A stretch of 6,797 nucleotides of DNA, from positions 1 to 6,797 of the forward strand of contig CANGVB010000198.1 of the NCBI GenBank assembly GCA_947456995.1, given 5' to 3'. This document shows, one piece after another, positions 1 to 6,797 of this stretch. The notes beneath the pieces were generated by a model. That model was not told the origin of the DNA. It saw only the letters and a list, made by a program, of their open reading frames with translations, and made no database searches. The translations under genes were made by a program, and so were the position numbers. Source of the stretch: Bryobacteraceae bacterium. GTDB lineage: Bacteria; Acidobacteriota; Terriglobia; Bryobacterales; Bryobacteraceae. Positions within the stretch are counted from its first letter, which is position 1. Each line of letters starts with the position of its first letter.

Positions 1-1
1 G

Positions 2-1069
2 ATCTCCGCAGTGCGGAAGACTCCGGGCTTTGTTGCGTTCTGGGATTTTGTAAAGCGTGACGGAGATCGTTTTGCGCCACACCAATCGTCGCGTGAGAAG
101 GCAGACTTGCGTCTGGACCCGGTGAACTATGTGCTCGATTTCTGGGGAGAGGGCAGGGCAGCGAGCATGGCGGACTTCCCGCTGCTGGGTGAGGGGCCAT
201 TTGGGCAGGCGGTGCAATTCAAAGCGGAAACAGACCGGAACTTCCGGCCGGTGCTGATGGTGCCTCGAGCGCGTCTGCACGATTCAGGGCTGGACGTTAA
301 GGGGAGCAAGCAGTCGGTTACGCTGGTGGCCTGGATACAGCGTCAGGAGGGCAACCACGCGATTGCTGGTATCTGGCATGAGGGCACAGACCTTGCGGCG
401 AATTCGAAGCAGGCCACGCGGGTTGAGAAGGGGATGCGGCAGTACGCGCTGTTTGCAGGCCTGGCAGCCAACGCGGGGGCGTCGGCTGCTCATGTCTCAG
501 AGAATGGTGGTTCCTCGTTTGGTGACAAATACGCGCGCAACTTGTCGGTGACGCCTGAGCTGATTCCAAATGGCCAATGGTGTTTGGTGGGGCTTCGTTT
601 TGACAATCAGGCCAATACGGTGAGCTCTTCGCTGGATGGCAAGGAGACGGAGTATTGGATTGAGAATCCGGAGAAGCACCCTTTCTTTCAGTGGCCGGCC
701 AAGGGTTGGCGTGAAGGGACTTATGCTCCTCCGGAGAAGAAGCCTCGGAAGCGGCAAGTGATTTCCGACGGGGTGGAAGAGCTTACCTATGAGTTCACGA
801 AAGTTCGGGTGAGCGCAGGCAAGCGAGAGCTGGTTGCGCTGAAGGCGAATCCTTTCTGGTTTCCTCATGATCTGTTTGCGCCGGTTGGCGCAGATCGTGG
901 CGGGCCGTTTACGATTGGCCGGGTGATTCATTCTTCTCGCAGTGTTGGTTTTGTTGGTGCGATTGGTGGGGTTGCTGTTTTCAACAAAGCGATAACACCG
1001 AAGCAGTTGAAGAAGCTGGCTGAGATTGGCCGCGGCACAAACGGATCTTACGAGCTGATCCGCAAATGA
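2..1069 (+). CDS. LamG/concanavalin A-like domain protein, 5'-truncated by the window edge
   Basis: The reading frame is open to the left edge, so the true start and any signal peptide are probably outside the window; the GTG at 11 is the first start-like codon inside it but has no recognisable ribosome site. About 350 residues are visible. The beginning (FVAFWDF), the middle (VTLVAWIQRQ, then WCLVGLRFD followed by SSLDGKE) and the end (VGFVGAIGGVAVFNKAITPKQLKKLAEIG) follow the usual order of a LamG-like jelly-roll domain: an 'adding up' strand, a 'cost of display' strand with a short ligand label, and a closing 'location of the feature / element index' segment. Such domains usually bind carbohydrate or protein in exported proteins; no catalytic motif is visible and the ligand is unknown. 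The stop overlaps the fdhD start (ATGA), so the two are probably cotranscribed and translationally coupled. The family call rests on fold-like pattern only; the precise function is not recognised. Confidence 0.6.
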   Translation: MSAVRKTPGFVAFWDFVKRDGDRFAPHQSSREKADLRLDPVNYVLDFWGEGRAASMADFPLLGEGPFGQAVQFKAETDRNFRPVLMVPRARLHDSGLDVKGSKQSVTLVAWIQRQEGNHAIAGIWHEGTDLAANSKQATRVEKGMRQYALFAGLAANAGASAAHVSENGGSSFGDKYARNLSVTPELIPNGQWCLVGLRFDNQANTVSSSLDGKETEYWIENPEKHPFFQWPAKGWREGTYAPPEKKPRKRQVISDGVEELTYEFTKVRVSAGKRELVALKANPFWFPHDLFAPVGADRGGPFTIGRVIHSSRSVGFVGAIGGVAVFNKAITPKQLKKLAEIGRGTNGSYELIRK

Positions 1070-1830
1070 CGCGCAAGTTTCAGATTGAACGTTTCAGCAA
1101 TGGGCAGTGCGCCGTCAGTACAGACCTGTTGAGCGTGGAAGAGCCGTTGCTGGTGGTGGTGAATGGCAAGCCCTTTGCGACGCTGATGCGTAGTCCGGGA
1201 GAAGACATTGCGCTTACCGAAGGCTTCTTGTTTTCAGAAGGCATCATCGCCAAACCTGATGATTTGGCAAGTATTGAAACGCGTCAGCATGAGACCTCGC
1301 AGGAGGTACATGTGAGGCTGGCGGCACACTGTCATCCGTCTGAGACAGCGTCGCGAAGTATCTATCTGAGCTCCAGTTGTGGCGTGTGTGGACGGAGCAG
1401 TATCGATGAACTGACGAGTCGTCTCGAGCCGATTCCGCGGATTGATGTGCAAGCTGAATTTCTGATTGGTTTGCTCCCGCGTTTTGCCGAAGGGCAGAAG
1501 CAATTTCCAGTGAGCGGGGGCGTACATGCTGCGGCGCTTTTTGATGCGGGCGGTGCGCTGCTTGCTATCGAAGAGGATGTTGGCCGGCACAATGCGCTGG
1601 ACAAGCTGGTGGGTAAGGCTTTTCGTCTGGGGCAGCTTCCGCTGCACAACGGAATCCTGCTGATGTCATCGCGGGCGAGTTTTGACATTGTGCAGAAGAC
1701 AGCGATGGCGGGGATTCCGGTGCTGGCTACGATGGGTGCGGCTTCGTCGCTGGCGGCAGATCTGGCGAAGGCGTGCGGCATTGAACTCTTTTGTTTTTTG
1801 CGAAGCTCATCGGTTGTAAATCTAAGGTAG
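1066..1830 (+). CDS. fdhD: Formate dehydrogenase accessory sulfurtransferase FdhD
   Basis: This 254-residue protein is a full-length FdhD. In the known family, FdhD accepts sulfur from a cysteine desulfurase (IscS in E. coli) and transfers it to the molybdenum cofactor of formate dehydrogenases, a step needed for their activity; it is cytoplasmic. Visible hallmarks are [17 protein letters not shown] (about 45-61), the CxxC sulfur-relay motif CGVCG with Cys105 and Cys108 in the SSSCGVCG context, [11 protein letters not shown] (150-160), [14 protein letters not shown] (170-183), [13 protein letters not shown] (199-211) and the C-terminal stretch [14 protein letters not shown] (217-230). The ATG overlaps the preceding stop by four bases (ATGA) and has no clear Shine-Dalgarno, which suggests coupling to the upstream gene. 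The next gene starts 10 bases after the stop. No formate dehydrogenase subunit is in the window, so its client must be encoded elsewhere or beyond the edges. Identification is firm. Confidence 0.96.
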   Translation: MTRKFQIERFSNGQCAVSTDLLSVEEPLLVVVNGKPFATLMRSPGEDIALTEGFLFSEGIIAKPDDLASIETRQHETSQEVHVRLAAHCHPSETASRSIYLSSSCGVCGRSSIDELTSRLEPIPRIDVQAEFLIGLLPRFAEGQKQFPVSGGVHAAALFDAGGALLAIEEDVGRHNALDKLVGKAFRLGQLPLHNGILLMSSRASFDIVQKTAMAGIPVLATMGAASSLAADLAKACGIELFCFLRSSSVVNLR

Positions 1831-1840
1831 GATCGTACGA

Positions 1841-2533
1841 ATGAAATCTGCTTTGCTTGCCTCTGTTGTTGTTGCTGCAGCGCTGTTGTCGATTGGCGCT
1901 GCCATTCCTGAATACAAGCCGATCTTTAATGGCAAAAACCTTAAGGGTTGGGTGAACGTGAATACGAATGCCGATACGTGGAGTGTCAAGAATGGCATGC
2001 TGGTTTGCTCAGGCCAGCCGATTGGTGTGATGCGGAGTGAGAAGGAGTACGAGAACTTTCTGCTGCATATCGAGTGGATGCATTTGGAGCCGGGTGGTAA
2101 TTCGGGCGTCTTTGTGTGGTCTAGTGCGGTGCCGAACGAGAAGTCGAGACTGCCGGATGGTGTTGAGGTGCAGATGCTGGAGCTGGATTGGCCGAAGCTT
2201 CATACCAAGGACGGTATCGTGCCTCCGATCGCCTATGTGCATGGGGAGCTGTTTGGTGTTGGTGGTGTGAAGACGATTCCGGATACGCCGCGCGGGGAGC
2301 GCAGCAAGTCGATTGAGAACCTCTGCAAGCCGCGTGGGGAATGGAATACCTATGACGTGGTTGCTGTGGATGGAACGATCAAACTGAGCGTGAACGGGAA
2401 GTTTGTGAACGGGATCAGCAAATCCACCAAGCGCAAGGGGTATCTCTGCATGGAATCAGAAGGGGCAAAGATTCACTTTCGGAATATGAAGATTATGGAA
2501 TTGCCGCCCAGTGGAACGCCAACCGCGCCTTAA
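1841..2533 (+). CDS. Secreted DUF1080 (3-keto-disaccharide hydrolase-type) protein
   Basis: The 230-residue product starts with a typical Sec signal peptide: Lys2, a hydrophobic stretch at about 4-19, and a small-residue cleavage region around IGAA (18-21); there is no lipobox cysteine, so a soluble periplasmic or secreted protein is expected. The mature part is a single DUF1080 domain (PF06439, now named 3-keto-disaccharide hydrolase), with the family signature [10 protein letters not shown] at 28-37, NFLLHIEWM followed by GGNSGVFVW (72-93), [10 protein letters not shown] (107-116), [24 protein letters not shown] (166-189) and [19 protein letters not shown] (200-218). Characterised relatives cleave 3-keto sugars in oxidative disaccharide breakdown; the substrate here cannot be read from the sequence. 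The start is supported by AAGGTAGGA at 1824-1832, which overlaps the fdhD stop, eight bases before the ATG. It lies in the same apparent operon as fdhD. Confidence 0.9.
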   Translation: MKSALLASVVVAAALLSIGAAIPEYKPIFNGKNLKGWVNVNTNADTWSVKNGMLVCSGQPIGVMRSEKEYENFLLHIEWMHLEPGGNSGVFVWSSAVPNEKSRLPDGVEVQMLELDWPKLHTKDGIVPPIAYVHGELFGVGGVKTIPDTPRGERSKSIENLCKPRGEWNTYDVVAVDGTIKLSVNGKFVNGISKSTKRKGYLCMESEGAKIHFRNMKIMELPPSGTPTAP

Positions 2534-2536
2534 GTT

Positions 2537-2671
2537 GTGACCTGCAAGAAGTGCAAAGTGCCGATGGAAGAAGTAAAGGGGCACGTTTTCCATAAACAGC
2601 GGAAATGGCGGTGTCCTCGATGTGGGCGTGCGCGGATGCAGCAGCCTCGGCCCAAGCCCCACAAATCGTGA
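2537..2671 (+). CDS. Small zinc-ribbon protein (44 aa, GTG start)
   Basis: A 44-codon frame begins at GTG 2537 and ends with TGA at 2669-2671. The product has two CxxC knuckles, CKKC (Cys3, Cys6) and CPRC (Cys26, Cys29), separated by 19 residues containing GHVFHKQRKW, the arrangement of a treble-clef or zinc-ribbon metal site; His16 and His19 are additional possible ligands. It is very basic, with a Lys/Arg/Pro-rich tail after the second knuckle, which could suit RNA or DNA contact, but that is inference. The start is forced: an in-frame TAA (the stop of the DUF1080 gene) lies two codons upstream, and the next ATG (2564) would remove the first knuckle. There is no strong ribosome site, so translation is probably coupled to termination of the DUF1080 gene. 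It is short and easily missed by gene callers. It converges on the receiver gene with a 3-base gap between stops. I do not know its role. Confidence 0.72.
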   Translation: MTCKKCKVPMEEVKGHVFHKQRKWRCPRCGRARMQQPRPKPHKS

Positions 2672-2686
2672 ACGCTATTCGCGATT
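2664..2686. other. Small inverted repeat spanning two convergent stop codons
   Basis: AATCGTG (2664-2670) can pair with CGCGATT (2680-2686), one G-U pair included, around a nine-base loop. The hairpin covers the TGA of the zinc-ribbon gene and the stop of the convergent receiver gene. There is no T-tract on either side, so it is not a standard intrinsic terminator; it may be a weak bidirectional end structure or chance. No better terminator is visible for either convergent unit. Confidence 0.25.
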
Positions 2687-3061
2687 GAGCCAGCGATTGA
2701 GAGCGGCGCCCAGATCTCTTGAAACGACCGGTTTGGTTAAATAATCGTCCATTCCGGAATCGAGGCACTTTTGTCTGTCCTGTGGCATGGCATGTGCCGT
2801 AAGGGCAATGATGGGCATTCTTCGACTGGATGGGAAGCCTTGAGCCTGCTCTTGTTCGCGGATTTTGGCTGTGGCCGAATAGCCGTCGAGCACCGGCATT
2901 TGGCAATCCATGATGATGGCGTCGTAGTTGCCTTGGGCCCACATCGCCACACCTTCTTCTCCGTTGTTGGCAAGGTCGACGGCAAAGCCGAGTTTTTGCA
3001 ACATAAGGCTGCTGATTCTTTGGTTTACCAGGTTATCTTCAACAACGAGGACTTGAGGCAT
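2675..3061 (-). CDS. Stand-alone CheY-type response regulator receiver
   Basis: The 128-residue protein is one receiver domain and nothing else. It has the acidic pair Glu8-Asp9 after the first strand (VLVVEDN), the phospho-acceptor Asp52 in IIMDCQMPVLDG (49-60), the conserved Thr88 in IALTAHA (85-91) and Lys110 in LTKPV (108-112), so all residues of phosphoryl chemistry are present. The style (MDCQMPVLDGY, MDDYLTKPV) resembles receivers attached to hybrid histidine kinases. With no output domain it must act through protein contact or as a phosphorelay intermediate. The start is well supported by GGAG (complement of 3071-3074) eight or nine bases before the ATG. It follows the ATPase gene by 32 bases on the same strand, with no terminator between, so it is the distal gene of a two-gene unit. 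The last eight residues (LNRWLNRE) come from a 12-base tandem repetition at 2681-2701. The kinase is not in the window. Confidence 0.93.
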   Translation of the reverse strand: MPQVLVVEDNLVNQRISSLMLQKLGFAVDLANNGEEGVAMWAQGNYDAIIMDCQMPVLDGYSATAKIREQEQAQGFPSSRRMPIIALTAHAMPQDRQKCLDSGMDDYLTKPVVSRDLGAALNRWLNRE

Positions 3062-3093
3062 TGTGAAATTCTCCAGATAAGTTTACTAGAAAA

Positions 3094-4257
3094 TCAATTC
3101 GATATTGTAGAAGATTCCCGAATTCCCCATAAGGATTTTAACTTCCCAGCCAGAGACGTATCGTGTACGATTGTTTTGCCGATGAGCTCAGCGGCAAAGT
3201 CTGCATAGGCTGCGCCGAGGCGGGAATTTTCGGTTACGGGGCGTCCGGCAATGATTGCCGACCGAAGGCCAACGTAGTCGTTGGGAAAAGTTTTGGAAAC
3301 GGCGTGGCCAGCCATTTCGGCAATTTGGTCTGGGGATGGATCGCTGCGATGGAGACGGTTCACCAACAAGCCCATTCTTGTTTTGGGGATGCTCAAACGG
3401 CCGAGTTCTTCAAAGCGCTGTTTGGCGAGGGTGAGGGAGGGAATTTCAGGAGTGGTGACGACGTAGACTTCCCGGGCTCTTCTTGCCAACTCGACAGTGG
3501 CCGGATTGATCAACTCAGGCATGTCGACCATGATTACATCATATTGTTTAATTGTGATTGATAATAGATGAAAATAATCCATCCATTCTGGAGGGGCGAT
3601 GTCTAGTATTCGAGAGGAAAGAAGGTAATCTACGCCCTGGGAAGAGACTACAAAATCCTTGAAGCGACGTTGATCGAGCCCTTCTACGACAGCCAGCAGA
3701 TTCTGGATGGAAGACTTCGGCTTTACGGCCAGCATGACGGAGAGGATGCCACTGCGGAGGTCTGTGTCGAGAACAAGGACGCGTTTGCCCTGATCGCGGG
3801 CAAGTGCGGCGGCTGTATTGAGAACGATCGTTGAGCAGCCTGAGCCTGCTTTTGCGGGGAGGAAGCAGAGGAGGGATTTTTCTATACCGCCTTGTCTTTT
3901 GCGCAGTGCTTCCTGAAGTGCGTAGCGCAGATCGTCGACGGACGAATCTACTGGAATGGTGATGTCGAAGCCCACTTTGGTGGCGATCATGGAAGCCTCG
4001 GCGCTGGGGCCATAGCCGACTATTGCCGCGGATGGAAGAACTTCGCGCACGACAGCAGCCAGATCGATGGTCTCAGGGACTTCCATATCGATGATGACGA
4101 CTTCGGGGCTGATGCCGCCACAAACGCGCGTTAACTCGTGTTCGTTTGGGAAATTAGCGAGGTCCCGGGAGATTTCCAGCCAGTTGGTCGCCGCCATCAG
4201 GTAACGCAACCTGTGTGCTCGGGAGGAACCTGCGTGAATGGCAATAGTATTAAACAT
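3094..4257 (-). CDS. CpaE/TadZ-like ATPase: receiver-like domain plus MinD/ParA-type domain
   Basis: I take the ATG at 4257 (387 residues, N-terminus MFNTIAIHAG), preceded by GGTAAG six bases upstream; an extension to a TTG at 4296 is open but has no ribosome site and lies inside a palindrome. Residues 1 to about 118 form a degenerate receiver-like domain with Asp57 in VVIIDME but no acidic pair after the first strand. From about 127 a MinD/ParA-type ATPase follows: deviant Walker A at 136-143 (KAGSGCST, keeping the signature Lys136 but with Cys141 where the P-loop lysine should be), LVLDTDLRSG with Asp164 and Asp166, and the Walker B-like YDVIMVDMP with Asp245. This architecture and the altered P-loop are typical of CpaE/TadZ proteins, which place Tad pilus machinery at particular cell sites; altered P-loops recur in that family. 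No other tad/cpa gene is near, so a pilus role is inference. It is the first gene of a unit with the receiver downstream. Confidence 0.82.
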   Translation of the reverse strand: MFNTIAIHAGSSRAHRLRYLMAATNWLEISRDLANFPNEHELTRVCGGISPEVVIIDMEVPETIDLAAVVREVLPSAAIVGYGPSAEASMIATKVGFDITIPVDSSVDDLRYALQEALRKRQGGIEKSLLCFLPAKAGSGCSTIVLNTAAALARDQGKRVLVLDTDLRSGILSVMLAVKPKSSIQNLLAVVEGLDQRRFKDFVVSSQGVDYLLSSRILDIAPPEWMDYFHLLSITIKQYDVIMVDMPELINPATVELARRAREVYVVTTPEIPSLTLAKQRFEELGRLSIPKTRMGLLVNRLHRSDPSPDQIAEMAGHAVSKTFPNDYVGLRSAIIAGRPVTENSRLGAAYADFAAELIGKTIVHDTSLAGKLKSLWGIRESSTISN

Positions 4258-4284
4258 GGCGATCTTACCAGTAGGAATATCGAC

Positions 4285-4301
4285 AGATTTTGCCAAAATC
4301 T
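4285..4301. promoter_or_regulatory. 17-base palindrome upstream of the CpaE-like gene
   Basis: AGATTTT-GCC-AAAATCT is a perfect inverted repeat with seven-base arms, 28 bases upstream of the ATG at 4257 and downstream of the katG terminator. On the minus strand it contains TTGGCA, a fair -35 match, but the sequence 17 bases further (TACTGG) is a poor -10, so I do not call a promoter. Position and symmetry suit a dimeric regulator site; no regulator family is recognised. Confidence 0.4.
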
Positions 4302-4320
4302 TAGTTTGTGGCTAAATGCA

Positions 4321-4357
4321 GAAAAAGAGACAGAGCTTTTGGCCCTGTCTCTTTTTC
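4321..4357 (-). terminator. Rho-independent terminator of katG
   Basis: GAAAAAGAGACAG (4321-4333) and CTGTCTCTTTTTC (4345-4357) are perfect complements of 13 bases around an 11-base loop. The stem starts 23 bases beyond the katG stop. Read on the minus strand, the descending arm ends in CTTTTT, so the U-tract is part of the stem as in many bidirectional terminators. It separates katG from the CpaE-like gene and makes read-through from katG unlikely. Confidence 0.88.
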
Positions 4358-4380
4358 CACTTTGTGATTGGATTCGATGA

Positions 4381-6612
<2,232 letters not shown>

Positions 6613-6655
6613 TCAACGGATCATCCGCTACGATCCAAGTGTAGAGAGGTTATTG

Positions 6656-6692
6656 CAAGTGTGCGCCTATTGCTCATATAGGCTGATCCTAT
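6656..6692. promoter_or_regulatory. OxyR-like binding site in the katG-kup divergent region
   Basis: The sequence reads CAAG-N7-CTAT-N7-ATAG-N7-CTAT, matching 14 of the 16 defined bases of the tetranucleotide OxyR pattern ATAG-N7-CTAT-N7-ATAG-N7-CTAT; only the first element departs. The central part is an exact inverted repeat, GCCTAT (6665-6670) and ATAGGC (6678-6683). OxyR is a peroxide-sensing LysR-family regulator that controls katG in many bacteria, so the location, 58 bases before the katG ATG, fits. The extra preferred T and A inside the N7 spacers are not matched, and no oxyR gene is in the window. A katG -10 could be TACACT (complement of 6638-6643), but it is weak. Confidence 0.62.
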
Positions 6693-6707
6693 TGAAGGCG
6701 TGGCCGC

Positions 6708-6713
6708 TATAAT
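6708..6713 (+). promoter_or_regulatory. Candidate -10 box for the kup-type gene
   Basis: A perfect TATAAT lies eight bases before the GTG at 6722. At the normal spacing the -35 region falls at about 6685-6690 (GATCCT), which is not a -35 consensus and overlaps the last element of the OxyR-like site. Transcription would begin at or just before the GTG. It could be a chance match, since it rests on one hexamer. Confidence 0.45.
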
Positions 6714-6721
6714 TGGGTCTC

Positions 6722-6797
6722 GTGTCTGAAACCCATACCCACAAAGCCAGTTTTAAAGGCTTGGCTCTTGGGGCACTCGGTGTCGTCTTTGGAGATA
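6722..6797 (+). CDS. kup: Kup-type potassium transporter, N-terminus only (cut by right edge)
   Basis: From GTG 6722 the frame gives 25 residues to the window end: a polar start (VSETHTHKASFK) followed by GLALGALGVVFGD. The latter matches the highly conserved first transmembrane entry of Kup/HAK/KT potassium uptake permeases, which continues as IGTSPLY in the family; E. coli Kup has AAIGVVYGDIGTSPLY at the same distance from its start. These are inner-membrane proton-coupled K+ importers. An in-frame TAA at 6710-6712 limits the start to GTG 6722 or TTG 6713; GTG gives the usual N-terminal length. No Shine-Dalgarno is visible and the start is very near a TATAAT. The gene is divergent from katG across a 124-base spacer. 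The call rests on a short but distinctive motif. Confidence 0.75.
   Translation, partial: MSETHTHKASFKGLALGALGVVFGD

Noticed and set aside
2531..2671. Stop-codon read-through producing a DUF1080 protein with a zinc-ribbon tail
   Set aside because: The two frames are in phase across TAA, but a GTG lies two codons later and nothing near the stop suggests recoding; a secreted DUF1080 protein with a basic zinc-ribbon tail is also unlikely. Separate translation is simpler.
2681..2701. Direct repeat of GCGATTGAG with a 12-base period
   Set aside because: It encodes the LNR-W-LNR end of the receiver; two short copies inside a coding region are best explained by a local duplication with no separate function.
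2493..2942. A 149-codon minus-strand frame running through the zinc-ribbon and receiver genes
   Set aside because: It is out of frame with the receiver gene, which has all its active-site residues, and has no recognisable motif.
2771..3208. A 145-codon plus-strand frame across the receiver gene and the end of the ATPase gene
   Set aside because: It overlaps two well-supported minus-strand genes and shows no domain; it is a shadow frame.
4258..4296. TTG start extending the CpaE-like protein by 13 residues
   Set aside because: It has no ribosome site, lies in the palindrome, and the ATG at 4257 begins exactly at the first strand of the receiver-like domain.
6617..6636. Short inverted repeats in the katG leader (CGGAT-C-ATCCG and GGATC/GATCC)
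   Set aside because: The arms are only five bases and the two alternatives share bases; this is close to what chance gives, and no known riboswitch shape is present.

Overview
The window is a stretch of bacterial chromosome, densely coded and moderately GC-rich, with genes on both strands and no tRNA, rRNA, CRISPR, insertion sequence or phage signature that I can see. Gene content (a secreted DUF1080/3-keto-disaccharide hydrolase-type protein, a LamG-like protein, a CpaE/TadZ-like ATPase with a receiver-like N-terminus, an exported KatG) would fit an Acidobacteriota genome, perhaps the Solibacter/Bryobacter side. That assignment is inference from family distribution only.

Left part, plus strand (2-2671): a LamG/concanavalin-like protein cut by the left edge, fdhD (sulfurtransferase that activates formate dehydrogenases) overlapping it by 4 bases, a signal-peptide-bearing DUF1080 protein 10 bases later, and a 44-codon zinc-ribbon gene that begins 3 bases after the DUF1080 stop. 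The spacing indicates one transcription unit of at least four genes. No formate dehydrogenase structural gene is in view.

Middle, minus strand (2675-4357): a two-gene unit consisting of a CpaE/TadZ-like ATPase (receiver-like domain plus MinD/ParA-type domain with a non-canonical Walker A motif) followed 32 bases later by a stand-alone CheY-type receiver. It converges on the zinc-ribbon gene with only 3 bases between the two stop codons. The short gap before it carries a 17-base palindrome and the strong intrinsic terminator of katG.

Right part (4381-6797): katG on the minus strand encodes a catalase-peroxidase with all catalytic and cofactor residues, an N-terminal Sec signal peptide and only two cysteines, so it probably acts outside the cytoplasm. 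It is divergent from the 5' end of a kup-type potassium transporter gene, cut by the right edge. The 124-base divergent spacer contains a site matching 14 of 16 defined bases of the OxyR pattern ATAG-N7-CTAT-N7-ATAG-N7-CTAT and a perfect TATAAT placed so close to the kup GTG that the transcript may be leaderless. The most useful observations are this OxyR-like site, the easily missed zinc-ribbon gene, the exported KatG with its cysteine pair, and the ATPase-receiver pair. I did not find a clearly new multi-gene system.
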